Source: Saccharomycopsis malanga
Taxonomy: Eukaryota; Ascomycota; Saccharomycetes; Ascoideales; Saccharomycopsidaceae
Assembly: GCA_004014935.1 (NCBI GenBank)
Contig: CP025324.1
Location: forward strand, 1,178,001 to 1,242,000
Reading direction: 5' to 3'
DNA: 64,000 bases
In this document: positions 29,009 to 38,156 of the stretch, one piece after another
How positions within the stretch are numbered: the stretch's first letter is position 1
Layout: each line of letters starts with the position of its first letter
Made by a program: the position numbers and the translations under genes
The notes under the pieces: generated by a model
Told to the model about the DNA's origin: nothing
The model's input: the letters and a program-made list of their open reading frames with translations, nothing else
Databases searched by the model: none

Positions 29009-30613
29009 TCATGTCAAAGCAGTTTGTTCTATTGGGTTTTTGAGAAAGCTTTTCTGGAACGTTTCGGCAGAGAAACTGCCTTCTTTAGGAAAGGGTGTGT
29101 CGGTTTCTATAGCAGATTGGTTTTGTATGCGAGGGGTGGAGCTAGAGCTTGGCATTTCGAGCAAATCCCATGGGGTCAATGGGGTGTTGAAGGCGCTATT
29201 CAGCTGGTGAGCAGAGTTTATAGGAAGCTTGTCGGTGGAGAACACGCTGCCGTACGAGTGGTGTTGGTTTTCGTATGAATCGAATGAAAGTCTGGTTTTT
29301 TCATGGCTATCGTGAGCAGCTACGGGGTCTAGAAAGCCTTTCAACGAATGATAGGCGGTATTTATTGGTTTTGGCTGTTGTTCGGACTCGTAGTTTGGAT
29401 GGAGGGCCAGGTGGTGAGTGAGAAGAGTTGTGGAAGAAGAGTTTGCTAGCTTGAGAAGAGGATGTGGTTTTGTATTCTGTTTAGGCGGTGTTTCGGTGTA
29501 ACTGTATTGGTTGTTGATATAATCTAGATTATGAGAGGCGTGTGCTACGCTTGTTTGGTGGTTTTCGGAGCTTGTAGTCAAAGCATGTGCATCATGATCA
29601 TGTTGGCCGTTATATTGGCTTGCAGAGGAGCTGCCAAGGGCAGAGTAGTTATTCTGCTTGTATTTGTTCCATTGGTACAATGCTACCAAGTCAAAGCCCA
29701 TAGTTCCAGCAGAGCCTAGAATGTACGGGAGTTCTTTCATGAAAAAGGCATATCTGGCAGCACCAGAAGCGGCGTGGGAAAAGCCGTCACTGGCGAGAAT
29801 CGACACAGTGTAGAACAAGTTGCCGTTGAGGGCACAGAAAAACAAAAGAACAGAAAGCCCTTCTGTCGACTGGCGCTGGTAATTCTTGACTAGCTGGGGA
29901 ATACGTGCGGAGAGATAGAGAAACGTGCAGACCCAGGCAAATGCCAAACCTATCAAAGGAGTGTTTTCCTGGATCATTGATACTATATAGTTTGGTTTGG
30001 AAACCATTGCAGTGGTGGCAGTCACTGGATATCCCTTGACTTTGGAGAAACTGGCTAGAAACGAGCCAGTGACCATGTTGGAGACAGAATAGTTTGTGGG
30101 CAAAAGTGCCGAGATGTTGCCAAACCCTTGGCTTTTCCCAATCGGTATAGAAGCAGAAGAAGCGTTTTTGGCCTGTTCTGCAATGCCTATTGGCTCGGAA
30201 ATGTGTTCCTGGGGAAACTCCTGCTCTTCAAATTCGTCCTCGCAGTCTGAAAGCCGCTGTAGTCTCTGGTTGACATAGCGGCGATGTCTCAACTTGGGAT
30301 ATATCTTCGTATAGTATAGATATTGTGAACATAGTATAAGATCAATCGAACAGTAATAGCTAGATAGAAGAATCTGGAAAGGAAGCGCCTTTGTTAGAAG
30401 ACAGCCAATAAGATTGGACAAATCCCCAGCAACCCACGACGCAAGAAACCCCAACGCAACGCCCTCTACTGAGTGGTTCTTGTAATTCTCAATCACCTGG
30501 GGCAACTGAGCAAAAAGCCAGAACCCCATCGAGAGATAGCCGGCAACAACCGACACTGCTCCTAAGGTCGTTATCTCAGAAACGTTTATTGGCAGCTGTA
30601 TGATTTCCAACAT
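29009..30613 (-). CDS. PQ-loop membrane protein, vacuolar basic amino acid exporter type (Ypq-like)
   Basis: 534 residues from the ATG at 30613. Two PQ-loop repeats are visible: LFAQLPQVIENYKNHSVEG (P38-Q39) and SARIPQLVKNYQRQSTEGLS (near residue 240), each at the start of a three-helix bundle, giving about seven membrane segments as in S. cerevisiae Ypq1-3, Rtc2 and human PQLC2. Family members export lysine, arginine or histidine from the vacuole. A long hydrophilic insert separates the two bundles (residues about 120-215), and a disordered Ser/His/Asn-rich tail of about 170 residues follows the last helix; both are longer than in Ypq1. Which of Ypq1, Ypq2 or Ypq3 it matches cannot be told by eye. 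Confidence 0.88.
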   Translation of the reverse strand: MLEIIQLPINVSEITTLGAVSVVAGYLSMGFWLFAQLPQVIENYKNHSVEGVALGFLASWVAGDLSNLIGCLLTKALPFQILLSSYYCSIDLILCSQYLYYTKIYPKLRHRRYVNQRLQRLSDCEDEFEEQEFPQEHISEPIGIAEQAKNASSASIPIGKSQGFGNISALLPTNYSVSNMVTGSFLASFSKVKGYPVTATTAMVSKPNYIVSMIQENTPLIGLAFAWVCTFLYLSARIPQLVKNYQRQSTEGLSVLLFFCALNGNLFYTVSILASDGFSHAASGAARYAFFMKELPYILGSAGTMGFDLVALYQWNKYKQNNYSALGSSSASQYNGQHDHDAHALTTSSENHQTSVAHASHNLDYINNQYSYTETPPKQNTKPHPLLKLANSSSTTLLTHHLALHPNYESEQQPKPINTAYHSLKGFLDPVAAHDSHEKTRLSFDSYENQHHSYGSVFSTDKLPINSAHQLNSAFNTPLTPWDLLEMPSSSSTPRIQNQSAIETDTPFPKEGSFSAETFQKSFLKNPIEQTALT

Positions 30614-32401
30614 AATGCCATGTATTTACGATACAGTAAATGACCAGAAATATAATAAATAACCAGAAATATAATAAACAACACAGATCAATGAATATTT
30701 TTCTTTTCTGCTAGTCTGAATGATCGTGTATCTTCTTATTTGCTAGCCTGGATGACCTCAATGGTTTTATCACAAGCAGAGTAATTTAGGTGTAATTAAA
30801 AAAAAGACAACTTATCTTCAATATAAAAAGAAGGCGTTGAAAGAATTTCTCTTGGCTACAAGGTGACTCGCTCTCGTGTGGCCAACTATAAACGCCTCTA
30901 TCCGCTCAATATGCAACCCAGTGTTGATCTCCCCCCAACTATTGGCTATTTTACAAGTCACACCGTTTTCTAACTAACCATCCGAGAGGACCTCATCACC
31001 ATCAAACACTGTCTAAACAAGGACGTTTCATCGATAAGATAAGCGTCATGCTACACGGTGTAGCTCCATGTACCTTGGCGTTAGCGTGAGTGATTAGTGC
31101 ATGCAACTGCATATTTACTGTCTGCGCCGGGTAACACGGGCTGACTCCTCCCTCATTCACTTCACGGGCCGAGGGTCTAGATTTATTCATCTATAAGGCG
31201 TATTGCAGTTATTGCTAGCCAAGAAACACAGCAAATTCGGTTTAAACTGCTGTTTTGCTAACCGGTCACTGGCTCACTAGTTGGCTTTACAACTGCTCAA
31301 GCTCGCTGAAACAATTCATAGGTCATTTCTTTTGTAGTATGCGACCACTAGCATTATAACTACAGTTATAGGAAAACTTTAAGGCTGCCTTAGACCTTGA
31401 TACGGAAATGTAATTGCAAGTTACGGCGGGCCAGGGCTCATGTGCATGCTGAATTGATTCTCCGGGCGAGGCGGAAAGTACTGAAAATTTTTCAGTTTTG
31501 TTTTGACTATGTGAGGTGTTCATTAACAATCAGCCGCAAGTGTGATATGTTGTGTCAGAATGGTTTGCTAACGTGTTTTTTTCGTAGAGGATAGGGTTTG
31601 CTTTTTCTGGATTCTAGAACAAGAAGAAGCGGCCGCAATGAAAGACGGGCTATCATTGGTCAGACAGCCGGTTAGTGGAAAAAATTTTCTCTGGTGGGAG
31701 AAATAGAGTTTGGTGGGGGAGAAGCTTAGTTGAGAGGGATATATTACATGTCAACTAATACGACTGTGGGTGCTTGATATTACCAGTATGATTACTGGGA
31801 ATATACTGTAGTATGGCTATTAATAACAGTGCTTGACCTTTACAAGCTTGTAATAGTAGCTGCTATTATTACTTGATATATTATCAGCTCCAAGGAGCCA
31901 ACAATAGTGGGCGCGTGGTACGACGCATCTGCTACATGAAGCATGCATGAGAAACAGGGGCAGTGGTGATATGGCGTCACGTGCACTACCTTTTATTATG
32001 GGAAAAGTTTGTATCTTTTGGTGAGTAGTTATTGCGCGTGGTCATGTGGACATTCAGAGAAAGAGAGAAAGAACCCTGTAGCCTACCTGCGGCGTGCGGT
32101 GACAGCATGCATGCATACATGCATACATTGCATACATGCATGCAGGGCAAGGTTAATTAAGCAGGCCTGTATTTTTCACTCGTAGTATATGGAATGTTTA
32201 TATAGTTTATATGGAACAATAAAAATAGCAGTGAGTCCATATTTTTCCCTTTTCAGACTGTTTGTTGTTTATTTTTTTGTTATTTTTATAGTTTGTGATT
32301 CTGAAAAGTTATATAAATCACCAATCTGTTGGATTTTTCGATCTCCACGCATTTTTCTGATCTTTAGAACCGTTTTCAAGATCTCTTTTCCGCATACTAT
32401 A
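30614..32401. other. Long divergent promoter region of the PQ-loop and GH17 genes
   Basis: About 1.8 kb without a credible gene. It is less AT-rich than other spacers. Notable parts are CACGTG within GGCGTCACGTGCACTACC (about 31974), a NotI-like GCGGCCGC at 31629, clusters of GCATGCATG, and an ATGCATAC array at 32104-32146. The long upstream region suits a regulated cell-wall gene. Confidence 0.5.
32104..32146. repeat. GCATGCAT/ACATGCAT repeat in the GH17 promoter
   Basis: Successive ATGCATAC and GCATGCAT units at 32104-32146, about 255 bp upstream of the GH17 ATG. The motif is self-complementary and could bind a regulator or simply be a microsatellite. Confidence 0.7.
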
Positions 32402-33292
32402 ATGAAATTTTCTACATCTGCTGTTCTTGCCATCTTGGCCTCGACTGTGGCTGCTTTCCCTGCACATGCCAAAAGAGACGTTGATGTGCCAGACTATGTT
32501 AGCAACTTTAAGGGCACCACCTACACCCCGTTTGACCAGAACCACAACTGCCGTACTGAAGAGCAAATCAAGACTGATCTTGCGGTGTTGAAGGACTTTT
32601 CCATTGTCCGTCTTTATTCTGCCGACTGTAATGTTATCCAGTATGCAGCCCAGACGGTGAATGGCAAGTTGATTCTTGCAGTCAACAACGTCAACTCGCC
32701 TGACGGTATCAATGCTGACATTGGCATCATTCAGAGCCAGCTTACTGCTGCTGGCACCAGTTTGAACGACAAGGTTGATACGATTGTTGTAGGTAACGAA
32801 TTGGTTTACAACAACTGGTTCAAGGCTTCTGAGGTTGGCAACTTTATTTCTCAAGCCAAAAACACTTTGAATGGATTCACTGGTAAAGTGATTAGTGCCG
32901 ACACCATTTCTGCTTTCTACGGCAATCCTGAATTGTGTGAATACAATGACTATATTGGTGTTAACAACCATCCATTCTTTGACAACAAAACTGCCGAAGA
33001 AGCTGGTGATTACGTCTTGGGCCATATCCAAGCAGTTGCTGCTTTCTGTGCTGAACACGGCCATCCAAAAGATGTCGTCACTTTGGAAACCGGCTGGCCT
33101 TGGAAGGGAAACAACTACAATGTTGCTGTCCCATCTTCTGAAAACCAAGTCACTGCCATCAAAGGTATTTCTGAAAAAGCCGGTAGTGCTTCTATTCTTT
33201 ACTCTGCTTACAATGAGTTGTGGAAAGAAGACTCCACCTGGGCTGTCGAAAAGAACTGGGGTATCTTGGGCAATGCTCCATCTGCTTGGTAA
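32402..33292 (+). CDS. GH17 cell-wall glucanase/transglucosylase (Scw4/Scw10/Mp65-like), paralogue 1
   Basis: 296 residues from the ATG at 32402 (MKFSTSAVLAILA); the open frame extends 71 codons further upstream but that part is leader. The signal peptide is residues 1-18, and Lys24-Arg25 is a Kex2-type processing site. The mature part begins near a GTTYTPFDQNHNC motif. The catalytic pair of family 17 is E133 in VVGNELVYNNW and E229 in ETGWPWKG. These enzymes act on beta-1,3-glucan in the yeast cell wall and are abundant wall mannoproteins. It lacks a Ser/Thr stalk or GPI signal. Part of it is nearly identical in DNA to the paralogue at 38157, while the rest has diverged. Confidence 0.9.
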   Translation: MKFSTSAVLAILASTVAAFPAHAKRDVDVPDYVSNFKGTTYTPFDQNHNCRTEEQIKTDLAVLKDFSIVRLYSADCNVIQYAAQTVNGKLILAVNNVNSPDGINADIGIIQSQLTAAGTSLNDKVDTIVVGNELVYNNWFKASEVGNFISQAKNTLNGFTGKVISADTISAFYGNPELCEYNDYIGVNNHPFFDNKTAEEAGDYVLGHIQAVAAFCAEHGHPKDVVTLETGWPWKGNNYNVAVPSSENQVTAIKGISEKAGSASILYSAYNELWKEDSTWAVEKNWGILGNAPSAW

Positions 33293-33485
33293 ATACATAT
33301 TTCTTTCTTCTGACTTTCTTAAGGATTGGCATGGCCTTTCTTTGATACCATTTTTTCTTGTGTGGTTTGCACACTTGTATTCTTTCTATCTTTATAAAAG
33401 CTAAAAGTACAGGGCTTTAAAAACTAGATTTTTGCATAATATAACGTTTGGGTTTGTTATCGATCCAGTAGACTAATGTGTTCGA

Positions 33486-33555
33486 AATAGGGCCATTTGG
33501 CTGAGCCGTCTTTTTTCTCTTCTATCAGAGCACTGACCACTGAGCCAACTATTTT
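33486..33555 (-). mobile_element. SINE-like head fragment
   Basis: On the minus strand: AGTTGGCTCAGTGGTCAGTG (A box) and CTCTGATAGAAGAGAAAAAAG (hairpin). No B box or tail follows. It lies about 200 bp 3' of the GH17 gene. Confidence 0.6.
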
Positions 33556-33564
33556 CAAAACGAC

Positions 33565-33652
33565 ATGATTGGGCTTCACCAAATCCAAGGCGTCTATATA
33601 CGAAACTGATATGTACTGGGCTGTTATCATCATTATTATTACTTAGTAGCGT
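33565..33652 (+). mobile_element. SINE-like tail fragment
   Basis: GATTGGGCTTCACCAAATCC ... GTCTATATACGAAACTGATA then TGTACTGGGCTGTTATCATC and ATTATTATT. Opposite orientation to the head fragment just before it, so the two are separate insertions or a rearranged copy. Confidence 0.65.
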
Positions 33653-33802
33653 TCATATTGGAGTCTATATTGTCCATTTAGGAAACGTTTACACGGTAAA
33701 TAGTATGAGACCACTGGGCCGCATGGCTTGGCAAATAATGGGCATATGAACTGCCAGAATATACTCGCGAAATATTCTGTCTTTTTAACAAAATTTAACC
33801 TG

Positions 33803-34890
33803 TATGCCTTACTATTGCCCAGTGGCCAAGTTGGTTGGGCCATGCGCCACACATAATAGTGCAGAATAGTGCATAATAGTGCAGAAAAACAAGTGTGGCG
33901 TTCCTCACTTTAGGTTTTGGTCCTCGATTCGCGCTCTTGACGTTTTGAAATATTTATCAAACGTTTTCTTGTGTTAAATCTATGTTATCCAGGTTATTTT
34001 GATTTAAAAATTTATAAACTAATATTAGAAATTTTTCGCTATACTATAGTACTATTTATAATAAAAAATATATATTTGTTGAATAAATATTTGATATATT
34101 GGAAACTTGTCAATTTTGATAAAAAGTTGATTCTTGAATGTCATATTCCAGAGTCTTTACAGCGAATCAACCCATACAAAATTCATATTTCTATACTCTT
34201 TATATCCTAAAGTTTTATACCATGTACCTTGTTTTAGGATTTGGCTTTTATAAATTATTTAATAGTGAGAAAGTATCATTTTGACCAAAATAACACATAG
34301 TTTGTTAAAAATCGTGTTTTTCAGAGAGACTCCCTTTCTTTCTTGACGTTATTCCATAGTCTCTTATCACTTTTAGTTTTATTTGTGTTTCCTCAAGCAT
34401 ATTAATGAGCTTTTATCCCAAAGAAACGCCTATTTCAAGAGCTACAAAAAGTATAATCTATTATTGGTTCTCAGAGGAACTTATAGTTGATAATAATCAT
34501 TATATATTTTCCAACTAGCATATTTCAACTTCCACAATATTTTGAGTATTTTATGGAAACCAGTAAAGCGTAATGTGCTCATTGATACGCTTTATACCTC
34601 GGTTCATGAGAGTCCGTTTAAAATAAACCTTTTATTCCCAATCAAGTCATTGTTGCAAATGGTTCAATGTTACTTTGACTTTTGTTTGTCGTTTTTTCGC
34701 TGCTCTAGTTTCTTATTTGTTTTATTACATTCTTATAAATGTTGTGCATTGTCTGTAAATTGGTGATGAACTTTGACTGTTATCATTTTTTGCCAAAATT
34801 ACAATGCAAGTTTTAGTTTTAAATAACAATATGTCAATTGTATTGAAAGAGTTTTATTGTGAAAAGCATAAAACAAAATTACAACACACA
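33803..34890 (+). mobile_element. Long tRNA-headed non-coding element, copy C
   Basis: Starts ATGCCTTACTATTGCCCAGT, with the A box TGGCCAAGTTGGTTGGGCC, the GCGCCACAC/GTGTGGCG stem with three 10-bp repeats, and B-box-like GGTCCTCGATTCGCG. The body follows copy A in order but with many differences, and the shared SINE-type tail is missing at the 3' end. An older, 3'-truncated copy. Related sequence extends some 70 bp further left. Confidence 0.68.
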
Positions 34891-35016
34891 ATCAAAATGG
34901 GTATCAACTTAAACTCTCCAATGTCCCCTAATAGATGACTTCTCATGCCATTTGTATAGCTTGTTACCTGTAAGTTGTTGAAGAGTTTAGAAATTTTGAT
35001 TTTTTATTAAATATAT

Positions 35017-35178
35017 TACTGGGCCGGATGGCTCAGTGGTTAGTACTCTCAGAGAAGAGCAACAAGACCTAACATGCTCATGGGTTGGATTCCCGTCTAC
35101 GAACACTCTTTACTCGCTACTTTAATGTTGAACAGACAAGGGCAACAACTGGCTCGAAATATAAGATATTATTATCAT
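35017..35178 (+). mobile_element. SINE-like element, short form with intact tRNA-like head
   Basis: ACTGGGCCGGATGGCTCAGT (A box), ACTCTCAGAGAAGAGC hairpin, AAGACCTAACATGCTC, B box GGGTTGGATTCCCG, ACTCTTTACTCGCTACTT body, then a jump to GGCTCGAAATATAAGATATT tail end. The central body is deleted. It is the clearest A-box to B-box head in the window. Confidence 0.8.
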
Positions 35179-35700
35179 CCAAGATATTTGAACATTTCTA
35201 TTGCTGCAAATTGCATTGGCGATTATTGTATACAAGTCTACTGAGTGCCACACCGACAATCTGTTTCATCCTCTGAGTAAGCATAAGTAATCTACAATGA
35301 TTGCCGAATAAGGGGTTGTCCGAATGTTCCATCAACCCACCAATGACACGCTGACAGGTTTCATTGACACGGTGGGGTTGCCCTTTTCGTCAGTTAATAA
35401 GAATTAGTAAAGTGGCAGGGCAGGGTGTGGAACAGTTATTACAATGTCTGAATAATACTACCTGTAGATCTTAGTCAGCAGCAAGCATAGGTTGCTTGGG
35501 TAATGCTGACAGAGCATATTCCATTACCACACCATGACAAATTCCCTGTCTTAAGATGGATAAATATATATATATACAAGTTGGGCTGCTATTCTCTTGA
35601 CAATTTCTTTCCTAGTTTCCCTGTAAACAATTCAATTCGAATTTATCGATTAACCTATAGTAAATCAATCTGTTTGACTATTTTACAATATAAATCCACC
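35179..35700. promoter_or_regulatory. Promoter region of the flavodoxin-like gene
   Basis: Contains a TATATATATATA stretch at 35564-35576, about 125 bases before the ATG at 35701, and an A/T-rich leader ending CAATATAAATCCACC. The reading frame is open upstream to 35503 but I take that as leader. Confidence 0.45.
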
Positions 35701-36312
35701 ATGGCTCCAAAAGTTGCTATTGTATACTACTCTCTTTACGGACACATTGCTACTGTGGCCAAGGCTGTCAAGTCTGGTGTCGAAAAGGCAGGAGGCAAGG
35801 TCGATGTCTTCCAGGTTCCAGAGACACTCAACAGTGATATTCTCACTAAAATGCATGCCCCACCAAAGGACAGCAGTGTTCCAGAAATCACCCCAGAAAT
35901 CTTAAAGAACTACGATGCCTTCTTGTTTGGCATTCCTACCAGATACGGTAACTTCCCTGCCCAATGGAAAGCCTTCTGGGACGCCACTGGCCAACTCTGG
36001 GCCACCGGTGGCTTGTATCACAAGTTTGCTGGTGTCTTTGTTTCCACCGGTACTCCAGGGGGTGGCCAAGAAACCACGGTCATTAATGCCTTGAGCACCT
36101 TGTCCCACCACGGCATCATTTACGTCCCATTGGGTTACGGTGCAGTCTTCCCACAAGTCACCAACTTGGACGAAGTTCACGGCTCTTCTCCATGGGGTGC
36201 TGGCACTTTTGCTGGTCCTACTGGTGCTCGTCAACCTACAAAGTTGGAGTTGGAAATTGCTGCTGCCCAAGGCTCTGAGTTCTACAAGGTGGTCAGCTCC
36301 CACAAGTTTTGA
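35701..36312 (+). CDS. Flavodoxin-like NAD(P)H:quinone reductase (Pst2/Ycp4 family)
   Basis: 203 residues from ATGGCTCCAAAAGTTGC, with an ideal Kozak-like ACCATGG context. It matches the WrbA/Pst2/Ycp4 family along its length: the FMN phosphate-binding loop YYSLYGHIATVAKAV, the flavin-contacting PTRYGNFPAQWKAFWDATG, the STGTPGGGQETT loop, and GAGTFAGPTGARQPT. These membrane-associated flavoproteins reduce quinones by two electrons and protect against oxidative damage. Codon use is strongly biased (Leu nearly all TTG or CTC, no CTG in my reading), which suggests high expression. It lies between the two GH17 paralogues and is transcribed in the same direction. I leave the symbol blank because Pst1-3 and Ycp4 cannot be separated here. 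Confidence 0.93.
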   Translation: MAPKVAIVYYSLYGHIATVAKAVKSGVEKAGGKVDVFQVPETLNSDILTKMHAPPKDSSVPEITPEILKNYDAFLFGIPTRYGNFPAQWKAFWDATGQLWATGGLYHKFAGVFVSTGTPGGGQETTVINALSTLSHHGIIYVPLGYGAVFPQVTNLDEVHGSSPWGAGTFAGPTGARQPTKLELEIAAAQGSEFYKVVSSHKF

Positions 36313-36739
36313 GCATCTCCATTACACGCCCAATAATGAATAAATATTGATTTTTTTTTGATCAGTATGATTATGATAGTAGTAAATAAAAACTGTTCTT
36401 AGGATTGTATTGTAGTTTGCTATAATTGCTAGCAAGTCCTGTGGGTTGCTGTGCTTGCGCGTGTTTTGTGCGTGTGCCAATGCATACCACTACCTAATTC
36501 TATCAGAATACTATCAATATTCATTGATATCTAGCTAAGGGTGGACATTGGCTGGTTAACTGGCGTGTAAAAATTGATGTTGTAGTTTTCTGATTACCAT
36601 AACAAACATTTCAATATGTAACAGTACTACCAATGTGGACATACTAGCTGCTAAAAGCGCAAGGTTAGTGTTTTTACAAAATACTCAAATATCAAGAGGT
36701 GAATTACTCAAATAATATCTTACAGTAAATAACAGTTGG
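36313..36739. other. Intergenic, 3' flank of the flavodoxin-like gene
   Basis: AT-rich 3' untranslated region and spacer. No gene or repeat before 36740. Confidence 0.4.
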
Positions 36740-36809
36740 CCAATTTAGATTCATTTCTCCATAAAATCATGAAAATGCAACTAATTTTAATATTTATATA
36801 ACAAAATGG
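36740..36809 (-). repeat. 70-bp repeat shared with 58605-58674
   Basis: The reverse complement of 36740-36809 matches 58605-58674 with one difference in 70. Here it is joined to the start of a SINE-like element, and at 58605 it follows the end of long element D. No function recognised. Confidence 0.85.
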
Positions 36810-36911
36810 GCCACTGGGCCACTGGGCTTTACCAAGTCCCCCTAGACATGGCGCGTATATACGAAACTGATATGTACTGGGCTTGAAATATATGATATTA
36901 TTATTATTATT
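36810..36911 (+). mobile_element. SINE-like tail copy, plus orientation
   Basis: GCCACTGGGCCACTGGGCTTTACC, then the complete conserved tail (CTAGACATGGCGCGTATATA ... ACTGGGCTTGAAATATATGA) and (TTA)n. The head and body are absent. Confidence 0.8.
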
Positions 36912-37082
36912 AACAGTTTCGTATATATGCGCCATGTGTAAAGGGAATTGGGAAAACCCGGTGGGGAAACCCAGTGGGAAAACCAATCATGTCCCATTGA
37001 TCATAATCGACACTCTTGACCCTATTAGGCCTTTTTTTCTCTTTGCTACTATCCTACCAGTTCTCCATACGGCCCAGCGGCT
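36912..37082 (-). mobile_element. SINE-like element, minus orientation, tail-to-tail with the previous copy
   Basis: On the minus strand it starts near 37082 with GCCGCTGGGCCGTATGG, continues through a diverged body to GGGACATGATTGGTTTTCCC and the tail (ACACATGGCGCATATATACG), where it meets the plus-strand copy at the shared ATT run. Confidence 0.65.
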
Positions 37083-37096
37083 TGATTATATATAAT

Positions 37097-37293
37097 AAAC
37101 TTTTATAGCCAAGCTTACAACATTAGTAACAGCACCAACGCTTATAATGAGGCTTTTTAGCATTACCATTCTTACAACCTAGTGGTTGTAATAACACTAC
37201 ACACACACCTAATGGTTGTAAAAATGGTAATTTCAAAAAGCCTCATTATAAGCGTTGGTACTACTATTGTAAGCTTGGCTATAAAAGTTTATA
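37097..37293. repeat. Long imperfect palindrome (hairpin of about 85-bp arms)
   Basis: The left arm at 37097-37180 begins ATAAACTTTTATAGCCAAGC. The right arm at 37211-37293 is its reverse complement with a few substitutions and a small length difference (arms share CCAACGCTTATAATGAGGC, ATTACCAT and TTACAACC). The loop of about 30 bases contains ACAACCTAGTGGTTGT and CACACACAC. Transcription from either strand would give a long stem-loop RNA. No protein frame. Confidence 0.88.
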
Positions 37294-38070
37294 CAGCGGT
37301 TAAAAAGCCTATTGAAAGCCCCAACTTTGCACTATCAAACATTCAAACATCAATCTCTATTGTTTATTATTGTCAAAACAACGTGCACACCAAACATGTT
37401 ATTGACACTCGCTCATCAGGAAACTCTAATTCAAATCTCTGGACATTGCTCCCAAAACAGCTTGCGGTGTGCCAGATTCAACGATGATCTACGGCAGCCC
37501 AGTCAACGTGAACATGTTTATATATAGTAGTGACTAGTAACCAGTTGCTAATTATAACCCTTCGTAGCTGTAGGACTGTTTTTCTAAACAGGTTTCTAGT
37601 ACAAACCGGTTGATACGATCCAGCCTACGGGTTCTACTAATGCAAACTACCGGGGCTATGACAATCTCCTATTTCTCCAACCAGGGGAAACCCCAAACAG
37701 AGACTATTTGCCAAGCACTGTCACTATACTACGCACAATACACTGACGATGTGGGTCTCGTTGCACAGTAAGACTGGTGTGCACATGATACAACCGCCTC
37801 GCAAATAGTTGCGATATAAGCAATCGATAGCCATATTATATCAACGGTTAACAAAATACAATACAATACAATACAATATATGGAACAAGTCCATGGACAA
37901 CGTTGGCTAAACCTGCACGACAATGCACGCGACCACATGAGACCGCATGAGACCGCATGGTTAGGTTGCAGGAAAAGCGCAGCTTGGGAGGTGCGTTTTT
38001 CTACTCTTTTGGGCGCATATCTTTACGCAACACGCTGCATCCGATTATGGCCCAGATGGTTTAGTATGGG
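37294..38070. other. Intergenic upstream of GH17 paralogue 2
   Basis: About 780 bp with no credible gene. A small (AATAC)n repeat lies at 37855-37876 and GACCGCATGA repeats near 37940. Confidence 0.4.
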
Positions 38071-38078
38071 TATAAAAG
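38071..38078 (+). promoter_or_regulatory. Putative TATA box of GH17 paralogue 2
   Basis: TATAAAAG, 86 bases before the ATG at 38157, a typical distance for a strong yeast promoter. Confidence 0.6.
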
Positions 38079-38156
38079 TATCCGTGATTCCCATTGAAAT
38101 TTTTCTCATAATAGTTTATTGGTGTCAATAAACTCATATATCCACTCGCTATCAAC

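Noticed and set aside
32318-33298. Long minus-strand frame across GH17 paralogue 1
   Set aside because: It is the antisense shadow of a strongly codon-biased gene. A similar shadow lies under paralogue 2, and neither has family motifs.
35017-35100. SINE head as a genuine tRNA gene
   Set aside because: A and B boxes are present but no seven-base acceptor stem or normal anticodon arm closes, and the sequence continues into the repeat body.
37182-37487. 101-codon frame over the hairpin
   Set aside because: Its first part is the palindrome arm and no protein motif is visible.
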